A stretch of 64,000 nucleotides of DNA from Pirellulales bacterium (GTDB lineage: Bacteria > Planctomycetota > Planctomycetia > Pirellulales > JALHPA01), in NCBI GenBank assembly GCA_033762255.1, contig JANRLT010000070.1, positions 72,548-136,547 of the forward strand, in the 5' to 3' direction. Both the position numbers and the translations under genes were made by a program. Positions within the stretch are counted from its first letter, which is position 1, and every line of letters starts with the position of its first letter. Below, in pieces: positions 7,954 through 16,658 of this stretch. The notes beneath the pieces were generated by a model. That model saw only the letters and a list, made by a program, of their open reading frames with translations, was not told the DNA's origin and searched no databases.

Positions 7954-10900
7954 ATGAAGGCTGCTTGCCGCGCGATTTGTCGTGCTTGGGTGATGGGGTT
8001 GGGTTTGCTGGTTGGTGGTTGGGGGACGAGTTTGTCGCTGGCGGCGGATGTCTCTGCCCCCGCGTTTTTTCAATGGTACGAGACCAGTTGGCGGACCATG
8101 GAACGTCGCACGGCGGATGTCTTTGCGGCGGGTTATGGCTCGATTTGGGTTCCTCCCGTGGGAAGGGCGGAAGGAGGCCAATCCGTCGGCTATGACGTTT
8201 ATGACCGCTTTGACCTAGGAAGCACGGGCAGGCCAACGTTTTATGGAACCGAGAGCCAATTAAAGAAAACAATCAACACCTGGCATCAAGCGGGACTAAG
8301 CGCTTATGCCGATATGGTCTGGAACCACGCGGCTTTTAGCGATAATAGCACGCCGGGATTTTTTAACGCGGGGGGATATCCGGGACTAAACATCACCCTG
8401 CCCGGCGCCATTGATGGCGACTTTCATAGCGCGTTTGCCACCGGCGACCTGGAAGGACGTTTGTCGGGACTGGTGGATATCGACCAGGGGACCAACCATT
8501 TTATGATCCGCAATCCCGTGCCGGGATTTGCCAATAATATCCGCGCGGGCACTATTCCCGCCTTTGGCCGTTTGGCGAATGTGCCAAATGAGAATAACCG
8601 CCGCTTCTACCCCGACCAACAGCAGCAACCGATCATGTTGTTTGACCCGGTCACGGGAGAGACCAATATCGCGGTCTATCCATTTAATAATTCCAATCCC
8701 CTGGCTGGAGACCCGGTGGCCGAAAATGCCCTGGGCTACCTCATGCGCAATAATCAGTGGTTGGTGCAGCATGTGGGCTTTGACGGGTTTCGCATCGACG
8801 CGGCCAAGCATATGCCCCTGTGGGTTTACAACTATTATGACCGTGCCGTGTATCGGTCAAATCCGCGAACCAACCTGGATGGCAGCCCCCGCCACGTGTT
8901 CGGCTTTGTTGAGGCCTTTGATAGTAGCACCTCCGTGCTCAACAATTATGTGAAAAAAAACATTAATCCGAATGACACTGGCCGGATCGGCGGAAATCGA
9001 GATGCGCTGGATTTTTCGCTGTTTGACGCATTTCAGAAAAATTTGACCAGCAACGGTGTGGTAAATAACTGGAACAACGTGCGCAACGCGGCGCTGGACG
9101 TGACGGACGACGGCCTGCATAACGGTTCCCGCGGGGTGATGTTTGTCCAAAGCCATGACAGCTTTGGCCCGCATTTAAACAACGTCGCGCACGCCTACAT
9201 CCTGATGCATCCGGGAAACGCTATTGTCTATATGAATGGCAAGGAATACGGCGACAATCGCGACTTTCCCAAGGCGGGCCGCGGCGACGCCCTGGGCGGA
9301 ATCTATGGAGACACGATCACCACGCTGGTCGAATTGCGCAACACGCATGGGCGGGGAAATTATCTGGAACGCTATTTGGAGAAGGAAAATTTTGCCTATG
9401 AACGGGAAGGCTCGGCCTTGGTGCTTTTAAGTAACCGGACCGACAGCGGGTTTGATTCACGGACGATGGATGTCAATTTTCCCTGGGGGACGTATCTGGT
9501 TGAACTGACGGGGAATGCGGCCCTTAATCCCAATATTCCCCAGGTGGTCCGGGTGCGGGATGATTTTTTTGAGGGGCCCACCAAGGTGGATGTGCGTTTC
9601 TTGCGAAACGGCGGCACAGGAGACAAAGGTTATCTGATCTACGGCCTGCAAAATCCCAAATCCCAAAACGGCATTGAACTGACCAATGTGCATTCGGTGC
9701 TGGAGGGGGGCACTCCCCCGCCTAACGACTATCAAAACGGGATTACTCGTCTGGCGGATATTTCCGTGATCAAAGGAAATACGTTCAACGTCACGCTCCA
9801 CACGCAGGCCGTAACCCTGCCTAATGGCGTGCGCGATCCCGACGCCGATGGCGACAATGCGCTTTTGCGTATTAACGACGGTTTTGACGCCAATGGCAAC
9901 GGCCAAGTGGATTATCGCACGCCGGGACCGACAAGCTACGGCTTTGAAGAGTTCGCGACCGTGCGGACACCCGGATATGGCAGCCCCACGGGGAATGGCG
10001 TTTACACCCAGACCATCGACGCCACGCGACTGCCGGAAGGGTACAACTTTATCACCACCCGTGCGTACCGCCGCCGTACCGACGGCGGCCCGGCGGTATT
10101 TACGGATTTTCGCGAAACAATTTATATCGATCGTCTCTTGCCGGTGAGCGCGGTGGATAGTTTTCACCCGTTTGGTTCCGGCGTGGGCGACAACGACATT
10201 TGGATTCGCTCACTTGATAAAACCGCCGACAACGTCAAGGTGTTTCTCAATCTCCCCGCGAATCAAACCGACGCGCAGATCCTGGCCCTAGTGAACGCGG
10301 GTCAGGGAAATACCGACCGGCTGGACCAGGATATATTCAAGACGGGATTTTTTGGCATGACCAGCGGCAACAACGCCGTGACGGTTGTCACCTACGAGAT
10401 CACCGGCACTTACAATATACAGCGGCTGACCGGCGTTCAGCCCGCCAACGCCCGCGGCGCAGGTTTGGCGGATTTGAACTTTGACGGGCAAGTGCTGGTC
10501 AATGACCTGTATGGCGCTGGGAGCTTTGAGCAGGTGCTGTATTCCCAAAACGCGCAGTTCAATCCCGCGGCGGACCTGAACGCCGACGGCCGGATCGATA
10601 ATCGCGATTTGTATGAATTAGGGGAATACTTGGTGGAGCGGCGTTTCTCCCAGTCGGTGCTCAACGAGTATGACCGCCTGCTGCGCCGCCGGGGAAATAT
10701 GAACGCCCCGTTCAATAATGTCGATAGCTTTGACATTGACGCCTTGCGGGATAATCTTGGCAGCACGGCCTGGGTGTATGATTTGGATGTGAACGGCACC
10801 GCCGGACCCGAGGATGTGGATCTATTGGTCCGCACCATCTTTCACACCGACTATGGCGATGCTAACCTGGACACCCTGATCAATCGTGAGGACTTGTCGC

Positions 10901-11160
10901 TGCTACGAGCCAATTGGCTACTATCGGGCCGTCATTGGGCCCAGGGGGACTTTAGCGGCGATGGACTGGTCAACCAAATCGACTTGGCTTTTGTCCAAAC
11001 CAATTGGAATTCCCTGTATGAAAATTTCACCCAGGCCAGCACGGCCGTAGGGGGCTTTCCCATTCCCGAGCCGGGTTACTTTTATGCGGTGGGCTTGGCT
11101 GTGGGAGCTGGATTCTGGTTTAACCGCGGATGGCGGGTACGCTCACGTTCATTTCTGTAA
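7954..11160 (+). CDS. Secreted alpha-amylase family (GH13-like) protein with dockerin-like repeats and PEP-CTERM
   Basis: 1068-residue exported glycoside hydrolase. After a signal peptide (cleavage near SLAADV) comes a (beta/alpha)8 catalytic domain of the alpha-amylase clan. The retaining triad is visible: nucleophile D282 in GFDGFRIDAAKH, acid/base E320 in FGFVEAFD, and H401-D402 in FVQSHDSFGP. The substrate is probably an alpha-glucan, but specificity cannot be read. Beta-rich modules follow. From about residue 830 to 1030 there are five Asp/Asn-rich dockerin-type calcium-binding segments (DLNFDGQ, DLNADGR, DLDVNGT, DANLDTL, DFSGDG). The protein ends in IPEPGYFY, a hydrophobic stretch and a basic tail, a PEP-CTERM-like anchor. 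It may act at the cell surface. Length is about twice that of a plain amylase because of the C-terminal modules. Confidence 0.88.
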   Translation: MKAACRAICRAWVMGLGLLVGGWGTSLSLAADVSAPAFFQWYETSWRTMERRTADVFAAGYGSIWVPPVGRAEGGQSVGYDVYDRFDLGSTGRPTFYGTESQLKKTINTWHQAGLSAYADMVWNHAAFSDNSTPGFFNAGGYPGLNITLPGAIDGDFHSAFATGDLEGRLSGLVDIDQGTNHFMIRNPVPGFANNIRAGTIPAFGRLANVPNENNRRFYPDQQQQPIMLFDPVTGETNIAVYPFNNSNPLAGDPVAENALGYLMRNNQWLVQHVGFDGFRIDAAKHMPLWVYNYYDRAVYRSNPRTNLDGSPRHVFGFVEAFDSSTSVLNNYVKKNINPNDTGRIGGNRDALDFSLFDAFQKNLTSNGVVNNWNNVRNAALDVTDDGLHNGSRGVMFVQSHDSFGPHLNNVAHAYILMHPGNAIVYMNGKEYGDNRDFPKAGRGDALGGIYGDTITTLVELRNTHGRGNYLERYLEKENFAYEREGSALVLLSNRTDSGFDSRTMDVNFPWGTYLVELTGNAALNPNIPQVVRVRDDFFEGPTKVDVRFLRNGGTGDKGYLIYGLQNPKSQNGIELTNVHSVLEGGTPPPNDYQNGITRLADISVIKGNTFNVTLHTQAVTLPNGVRDPDADGDNALLRINDGFDANGNGQVDYRTPGPTSYGFEEFATVRTPGYGSPTGNGVYTQTIDATRLPEGYNFITTRAYRRRTDGGPAVFTDFRETIYIDRLLPVSAVDSFHPFGSGVGDNDIWIRSLDKTADNVKVFLNLPANQTDAQILALVNAGQGNTDRLDQDIFKTGFFGMTSGNNAVTVVTYEITGTYNIQRLTGVQPANARGAGLADLNFDGQVLVNDLYGAGSFEQVLYSQNAQFNPAADLNADGRIDNRDLYELGEYLVERRFSQSVLNEYDRLLRRRGNMNAPFNNVDSFDIDALRDNLGSTAWVYDLDVNGTAGPEDVDLLVRTIFHTDYGDANLDTLINREDLSLLRANWLLSGRHWAQGDFSGDGLVNQIDLAFVQTNWNSLYENFTQASTAVGGFPIPEPGYFYAVGLAVGAGFWFNRGWRVRSRSFL

Positions 11161-11325
11161 TACTGTATACTGCGAATAATATTTCTTGAGGGACGCGGAT
11201 TGCGGCTAGCCGAAAGGCGCCGATCCCGACGGTAATTTCTCAATTGCGAGCGGCGATAAGCTTGCTTACACTGTAGCTTCCCTTTGTATTTCAATTGACA
11301 CTTATTCCCCCGCAAAGCACAAAAG

Positions 11326-13617
11326 ATGACCTCCACCACTGCCAGCGCGGTCGGACTAGCTCCCGTGTGGATGCGGGATTTAATCGCGGGTTTGGCTGTT
11401 AGCCTGGTGGCGTTGCCGCTATGTTTGGGGATTGCACAGGCTTCGGGCGCTCCGTTGTTATCCGGAGTCTGGGCGGGTGTGATCGGAGGCGTGGTGGTGG
11501 GATGGCTCAGTAAATCCCCGACCAGCGTGAGCGGCCCGGCGGTGAGCACGGCGGCGGTGGTGGCGGCACAGATCCCGCTTTTGCAATCATACCACACATT
11601 CTTATTGGCGGTGGTGATCGCCGGATTCATGCAAATGGGGCTGGGACTGTTGCGAAGCGGCTTTTTGTCCGATTTTTTCCCCGGGAGCGTGATCAAGGGG
11701 CTTATCGCCGCGATTGGCATCATCCTGATCTTAAAGCAAATCCCGCATCTCTTGGGGCATGACGCCGACCCCGAAGGGGATTTTGCCTTTTTGCAGGTTG
11801 ATCATTCCAACACATTTTATGAGCTGGGGGAAATGTTTTGGGATATTCATCCCGGCGCGGCGGTGGTGGGTCTGGGTTCCATAGGCCTGTTATGGCTCTG
11901 GGATACACAACCAGGCCTCAAAAGCATGCTCATCCCCGGGCAATTGGTGGTGATCGTGTTGGGGGTGGGGGTAAGCCGCTTATTTCAACGCCTCGGCGAT
12001 GATTGGACGATCATTGCCAATAACTTTGTGCAGTTGCCACTGGTGCCGCAATTGGCGGATTATGCCAAGTTTCTGGCCTGGCCGGATTTTAGCCAGTGGA
12101 CAAATCTGGCCGTGTATGGTTCGGCTGCCACCATCGCGGCCGTGGCTTCGTTGGAGACCTTGCTCAACCTGGAAGCCGCCGACCGCCTGGATCCCCGCCA
12201 GCGTATTTCCCCCGCCAGCCGCGAACTCTTTGCCCAGGGGGCTGGAAACGTCCTGGCGGGTTTGGTGGGGGGGATTCCCATTACCTCGATGATCGTTCGC
12301 AGTTCGGTCAATGTTCAAGCCGGCGCGCTCTCTCGCTGGTCCACGATTTTTCATGGTTTGTGGCTGCTAGTGGGCGTTTTATTTTTTTCATTTTGGCTCA
12401 ACATGATCCCGCTGGCCTGTTTGGCGGCTATTTTGTTTTATACCGGGATAAAGCTGTGCAGTCCGCGGTTGGTAGGACAAATGTGGCAAGCGGGTTTTTA
12501 CCAGTTTGTGCCCTTTGTGGTGACCGTGGCGGCGATTGTTTTTACCGATTTGTTGATCGGGGTGTTGATCGGCCTGGCGGTCAGCCTGGGCTTTATCCTC
12601 AATAGCAATCTTCGCCGCCCGATTCGCCGCATCGTGGAAAAGCATTTGGGGGGGGAGGTGTTGCATTTGGAACTGGCGAATCAGGTCAGTTTTTTGAATC
12701 GCGCGGTGATCATCAAAAATCTCGAAGCGGTGCCCCGGGGGGGGCAAGTGTTGATCGACGCCTCTAACACCGATTACATTGATCCCGACATTCTTGATTT
12801 GCTACGTGATTTTACCGAAAAATCCGCTCCCGCCCGCAATATCAAAGTCAGCCTGCAAGGCTTTCAAGAGCGTTATTTCCTGCAAGATCGGCTGCAATAC
12901 GTGGATTATTCCACCCGGGAACTGCAAAACCAGCTTACCCCCGCGCAAGTACTGCAAATTTTGCTAGAGGGAAACCAGCGTTTCCTCAGCGGCCAGCGTT
13001 TGACGCGCGACCTGAGAAGGCAAATCGGCGCGACCTCCGCCGGTCAGCATCCCTTGGCGGTGGTGCTCGGCTGTATTGATTCCCGCACTTCCACCGAATT
13101 GATCTTTGACCTGGGGCTGGGGGATATTTTTAGCGTGCGGATCGCGGGAAATATCCTCAGCAACGAAGTGTTGGGAAGCCTCGAATATGCCTGCGCCGTG
13201 GCAGGCGCAAAACTGATCTTGGTCATGGGGCATACCCGCTGTGGAGCGGTTACTTCCGCCGTGGAACTGGCGCATGCGGGCAAAACCGCCGCTCAAGCCA
13301 CCCATTGCGATCACTTGGAATCAATTGTCAGTGTGATTCAGGAATCAGTGTCAAAGAGGTTGGACAAACGTTTTGAGCACTTGTCAAAGCCTGAAAAGGA
13401 TGCCTATGTGGATGAGGTGATCCGGGGCAATGTGGCGCATGTCGTCACTTTGATTCAGTCCCAGAGCAAGATGTTGGGGGGGCTATTAGCGGCTGGAAAA
13501 ATTGGGATCGTGGGAGCGGTGTACGACGTGGCCACGGGAAGAATTAGCATTCTTTCCCCAACCGCACAGACGGCCACGGAATCCGTGCCAAATCACTATC
13601 TATTACGAAATGTGTGA
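11326..13617 (+). CDS. SulP-family anion transporter fused to a beta-carbonic anhydrase
   Basis: 763-residue fusion. Residues about 15-430 are a SulP permease (SLVALPLCLGIAQASGAP, SGPAVSTAA, NLEAADRLDP, GGIPITSMIVRSSVNVQAGA). Residues about 440-540 look like a STAS regulatory domain (QVLIDASNTDYIDPDILDLL). From about 550 to the end is a beta-carbonic anhydrase: zinc ligands C583 in CIDSRT, H636 and C639 in GHTRCGAV, with the D585/R587 dyad. Carbonic anhydrase fused to SulP is a known arrangement and suggests bicarbonate, or bicarbonate-coupled, transport with local CO2/bicarbonate conversion. The anhydrase active site is complete, so both halves are probably functional. Alone in its transcription unit. 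Confidence 0.93.
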   Translation: MTSTTASAVGLAPVWMRDLIAGLAVSLVALPLCLGIAQASGAPLLSGVWAGVIGGVVVGWLSKSPTSVSGPAVSTAAVVAAQIPLLQSYHTFLLAVVIAGFMQMGLGLLRSGFLSDFFPGSVIKGLIAAIGIILILKQIPHLLGHDADPEGDFAFLQVDHSNTFYELGEMFWDIHPGAAVVGLGSIGLLWLWDTQPGLKSMLIPGQLVVIVLGVGVSRLFQRLGDDWTIIANNFVQLPLVPQLADYAKFLAWPDFSQWTNLAVYGSAATIAAVASLETLLNLEAADRLDPRQRISPASRELFAQGAGNVLAGLVGGIPITSMIVRSSVNVQAGALSRWSTIFHGLWLLVGVLFFSFWLNMIPLACLAAILFYTGIKLCSPRLVGQMWQAGFYQFVPFVVTVAAIVFTDLLIGVLIGLAVSLGFILNSNLRRPIRRIVEKHLGGEVLHLELANQVSFLNRAVIIKNLEAVPRGGQVLIDASNTDYIDPDILDLLRDFTEKSAPARNIKVSLQGFQERYFLQDRLQYVDYSTRELQNQLTPAQVLQILLEGNQRFLSGQRLTRDLRRQIGATSAGQHPLAVVLGCIDSRTSTELIFDLGLGDIFSVRIAGNILSNEVLGSLEYACAVAGAKLILVMGHTRCGAVTSAVELAHAGKTAAQATHCDHLESIVSVIQESVSKRLDKRFEHLSKPEKDAYVDEVIRGNVAHVVTLIQSQSKMLGGLLAAGKIGIVGAVYDVATGRISILSPTAQTATESVPNHYLLRNV

Positions 13618-13734
13618 TATGGGTTTGCTTTCCTAGATCGTCCCCATTTCCCCACTTGGCCAGTTTGGCCGCTAGCAGGTATATTAAGGAAAGTGGATTC
13701 CCAGTAAAGTCTGCCTGGTTTGCGCAAATTTCCC

Positions 13735-15060
13735 ATGCCCCCAGATTCCCGTCGTGTGGTTATCACCGGTTTTGGTCTCGTTTCTCCTCTAGGCGATACG
13801 CCCGAGGATTTATGGATCGCATTATCCAGTGGAAAAAGTGGTGTTGGTCGGTTGGATAGTATTCCCGCCGGGGCCTTGCCGGTGAATATCGCGGCCGAGG
13901 CTAAATGTTTTACCGGCGATGCCGATAACTTTGGCCCCCTGGATAAGGAATTGAAAAAAACCATTCGCAAAGCACAAAAAGTGATGTGCCGCGAGATTCA
14001 AATGGGTATTGCCGCCGCGCAAAAAGCCCTCTTTCACGCCGAATTAATTCCCGGTCCGCGGTACAATCCCGATCGCACGGGGACGCTCTTTGGGTCGGAT
14101 TATATGCTCTCCTCGCCGGATGAGTTTAGCGCGGGGATAGCCGCCTGCCACGGCGAAAATGGCGAAAATTTTGTCTATGGCAAATGGGCGACGGATGCCT
14201 TTCCCCAGTTGTATCCGCTGTGGCTGTTGAAGTATCTGCCTAATATGCCCGCCGCGCATGTGTCGATCTTTAACGACTTGCGGGGACCAAATAACTCATT
14301 AACACAGCGGGAAGCGTCGGCAAATTTGGCATTGGGAGAAGCGTTTCGGACGATCGCGCGGTGCCACGCGGATGTGATGGTGGCGGGGGCCACCGGCACG
14401 CGCGTGCAACCGATGAAGGCCATCCACGCCGTCCAGACCGAAGAGCTAGCCCAAGCTGATCAGCCTGAACGGGCGGCCCGGCCGTTCGACCGGGACCGGA
14501 CCGGCATGGTGCTGGGTGAGGGGGCGGGGGTGGTGATCTTGGAGGAATTGTCCCATGCCCTGGCGCGGGGGGCAAAAATTTATGGCGAGTTGGCGGGTCA
14601 TGCTTCGGCCACGGTGGCCAATCGTCGCGGCGTGGCCGACCGGGCGTTAGCGTTGACGCATGTCATACGACAGACTTTGGCCGATGCGCGAATATCCTCC
14701 GCCGAATTAGGCCACATTCATGCGCATGGCCTGGGGACGCGCGAATGCGACAAAGCCGAAGCCCGCGCGATTTTAACGGGTTGCGGAGCGGAGGTTGGGG
14801 GGCGGATTCCGGTGGTCGCCGCCAAAAGCAATTTTGGCAATCTTGGTGCGGGAAGCGGCGTGGTCGAGTTGATTGCCAGTTTGCTGGCACTAAGAGAAGG
14901 TCGTTTATTCCCCGTATTAAACTATGAAACACCCGACCCGGATTGCCCGCTGCGAGTGGTGCGCGATTCTGATACCCCCGCTGGAAGTTCGGTGCTCAAT
15001 CTTAATGTGACCCCCCAGGGTCAAGCGGCGGGAATTTTAGTGCGGACCTACACGGGTTGA
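13735..15060 (+). CDS. Beta-ketoacyl synthase-like protein lacking catalytic Cys and one His
   Basis: 441-residue thiolase-fold protein of the KAS I/II (FabB/FabF) family. The start is the ATG at 13735 (MPPDSRRVVITGFGLVSPLG); a TTG 15 bases upstream is less likely. The fold is intact (RVVITGFGLVSPLG, ADVMVAGATGTR, RPFDRDRTGMVLGEGAGVVILEE). The active site is not: where FabF has TACTSG this protein has QREASA, placing Glu193 at the nucleophile position. The first catalytic His is kept (H331 in HAHGLGT), but KS..GH reads KSNFGN, so the second is Asn369. It therefore cannot condense in the usual way; a chain-length-factor-like partner, a decarboxylase or a scaffold role is possible. No acyl carrier protein or active ketosynthase is adjacent. 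Confidence 0.85.
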   Translation: MPPDSRRVVITGFGLVSPLGDTPEDLWIALSSGKSGVGRLDSIPAGALPVNIAAEAKCFTGDADNFGPLDKELKKTIRKAQKVMCREIQMGIAAAQKALFHAELIPGPRYNPDRTGTLFGSDYMLSSPDEFSAGIAACHGENGENFVYGKWATDAFPQLYPLWLLKYLPNMPAAHVSIFNDLRGPNNSLTQREASANLALGEAFRTIARCHADVMVAGATGTRVQPMKAIHAVQTEELAQADQPERAARPFDRDRTGMVLGEGAGVVILEELSHALARGAKIYGELAGHASATVANRRGVADRALALTHVIRQTLADARISSAELGHIHAHGLGTRECDKAEARAILTGCGAEVGGRIPVVAAKSNFGNLGAGSGVVELIASLLALREGRLFPVLNYETPDPDCPLRVVRDSDTPAGSSVLNLNVTPQGQAAGILVRTYTG

Positions 15061-15137
15061 TCGGTGGTGCGCGGTTTTACCACGGGTAACGGGGGTGGTG
15101 TTTTTGCCGCGGCGCGCGGTTATAGGGGTCTGCGGGA

Positions 15138-15159
15138 TTAACCATGGGGGAATGGTTAA
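15138..15159. promoter_or_regulatory. Perfect 8-bp palindrome upstream of the CBS gene
   Basis: TTAACCAT at 15138-15145 and ATGGTTAA at 15152-15159 form a perfect inverted repeat with a 6-base spacer, about 150 bases upstream of the CBS-domain gene. The form fits a dimeric repressor operator; it lacks a T-run, so a terminator is less likely. Confidence 0.4.
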
Positions 15160-15309
15160 CAGCGGGAAAATGCTTTTTCCTGGAGAATTCGCCGGAATTG
15201 TGCGGGTGATTTGCCCATGTTCCTTTTCCAAGCTAACTGTTGATAGCATGATCACGCGCGGCGGCAACTTTGCCATGCGCGTCCGTGCGCTTCTAACGGG
15301 AATGCGGCC

Positions 15310-15831
15310 ATGGATCGTCTCGACGCCAAACGAGAGCAAATTGCCGAAGTGATGCGGGAACGTCTGGCCGCCGACCAAATGTCAAATTGGCGGGTCGCGG
15401 ATTGCATGACCCCCGCCCCTTTATGTATTGAGTCGCATACCAGTGTGGCGGATATCGTTCGGCTCTATCATGCCAAGCAATTCCGTCATTTGCTGGTCAC
15501 GGATATTTGGCGGGGATTGGTGGGGGTTGTCAGCGACCGGGATGTCCTGCGTTGCTTTGGGCCCGATGGTAAGCAGGATTTAAGCTACCTCAATTCCATC
15601 ACCGCGGCCGAAATTATGAGCCGCGATATTGTGCTGATCGACGCCGAGTTGCCCATTACCCAGGCCCTGCGGCTATTGCTGTTGCACGGGATAAATTGTC
15701 TCCCCGTACAGCGGGAGGGACAACTGGTGGGTATCTTAACCGGCACCGACTTGCATATCATGCTTGAGGCGCTCTTGGTTGCCCATGAGTCCGGCATTGT
15801 CGCTCCACGATCCGCGTTGAACGCGGTTTGA
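15310..15831 (+). CDS. Tandem CBS-domain protein
   Basis: 173-residue soluble protein made almost entirely of one CBS pair (Bateman module). CBS1 runs from about residue 30 (VADCMTPAPLCIESHTSVAD) to GVVSDRDVLRC; CBS2 from about 95 (AAEIMSRDIVLIDAELPI) to GILTGTDLHIMLE. CBS pairs bind AMP, ATP, NAD or similar nucleotides and regulate attached or partner proteins; here there is no effector domain, so it would act in trans. An alternative start before 15310 is not evident. It lies downstream of the ketosynthase-like gene with 249 bases between, so it is probably a separate unit. The ligand cannot be predicted. Confidence 0.85.
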   Translation: MDRLDAKREQIAEVMRERLAADQMSNWRVADCMTPAPLCIESHTSVADIVRLYHAKQFRHLLVTDIWRGLVGVVSDRDVLRCFGPDGKQDLSYLNSITAAEIMSRDIVLIDAELPITQALRLLLLHGINCLPVQREGQLVGILTGTDLHIMLEALLVAHESGIVAPRSALNAV

Positions 15832-16179
15832 CCGGCGCCGGCGTTAGGGATGATTAGTTTCTCCGGGCAAATACCCTGCTGATGGATGGGGGTACATTAC
15901 TGCCACGGGGAAAGATATATGCCAGGCCATCCCGAATTGCTAAACTATCCTGCGGGGGATGGAAAATACCGGATTTGACTCTTGCGCTGATTGGCACAAT
16001 CGTGAAGCGGGCGGTGAAATTCATCCCCCTCTGGCCGTCCGTGGACGATAAATCCACTATCCCCCAAGTTACGCCGGGATGGGTATATTTACTCTTCTGG
16101 CGAAGCATCGTTGATGGTGGGGTGTGCGGGGAAAGGAATCCTCCGGGCATGGTTCTTTCCTCTTACACCCACACGGCTT
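15832..16179. other. Intergenic region, nothing convincing
   Basis: A 348-base gap. A plus-strand frame at 15882-16220 has no recognisable protein features and overlaps the better-supported gene at 16180, so I leave it out. No strong hairpin or promoter is recognised. Confidence 0.4.
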
Positions 16180-16488
16180 ATGCCAAAAGACACTTTTCGT
16201 GTCGTGACTCGCGGCGCTGACGGCAAATTGCGTATTCGGGATTATAGCCAGCCGGACAATCTGCAACGCACCCACACGCAGATCGGAATTGACGACTGTA
16301 GCACCGATCTGGGCTTACGGGGAATGCCGGTGTTTCGCGGGTTGATTGGCCCCATGCCGGAGGGCAAAAACATCATTCGTTACGAATCGCCCGAAGTCTT
16401 TGAATCGTTGACCAAGGAATGGAGCCAGGCCAAGGCGACCCGTCGGCGGCGAATGCACGCGCCGGAAAACCAAGCCAGCTTGGAATAA
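16180..16488 (+). CDS. Small hypothetical protein
   Basis: 102-residue, charged, probably cytoplasmic protein starting MPKDTFRVVTRGADGK; the frame is open further upstream to 16111 but the ATG at 16180 gives the more natural N-terminus. The composition is gene-like: an N-terminal beta-rich part (FRVVTRGADGKLRIRDYS), a central Gly-rich part, and a basic C-terminus (KATRRRRMHAPEN). I recognise no family. It sits alone between a CBS protein and a serine hydrolase. Confidence that it is a real gene is moderate. Confidence 0.55.
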   Translation: MPKDTFRVVTRGADGKLRIRDYSQPDNLQRTHTQIGIDDCSTDLGLRGMPVFRGLIGPMPEGKNIIRYESPEVFESLTKEWSQAKATRRRRMHAPENQASLE

Positions 16489-16658
16489 GCGATTGCTTTC
16501 CCAAACAGATCGCCCCTGCCCGTGCCGCGCTATTGTGCGGCACTTTCTTGCAATTTGCCCCGGCCGCCGTTAACGTAAGGCAAACCCCCGATCAAATATA
16601 TGACGGGGGAGAGCGTGCCTGTTAGGCGGTTATCTCAATCAGGAAAGGGGAATCAACG

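Noticed and set aside
9457-10167. Minus-strand frame of 236 codons inside the amylase-family gene
   Set aside because: Antisense shadow of a clear domain-bearing gene; Arg/His/Ile-rich composition typical of reverse-frame artefacts.
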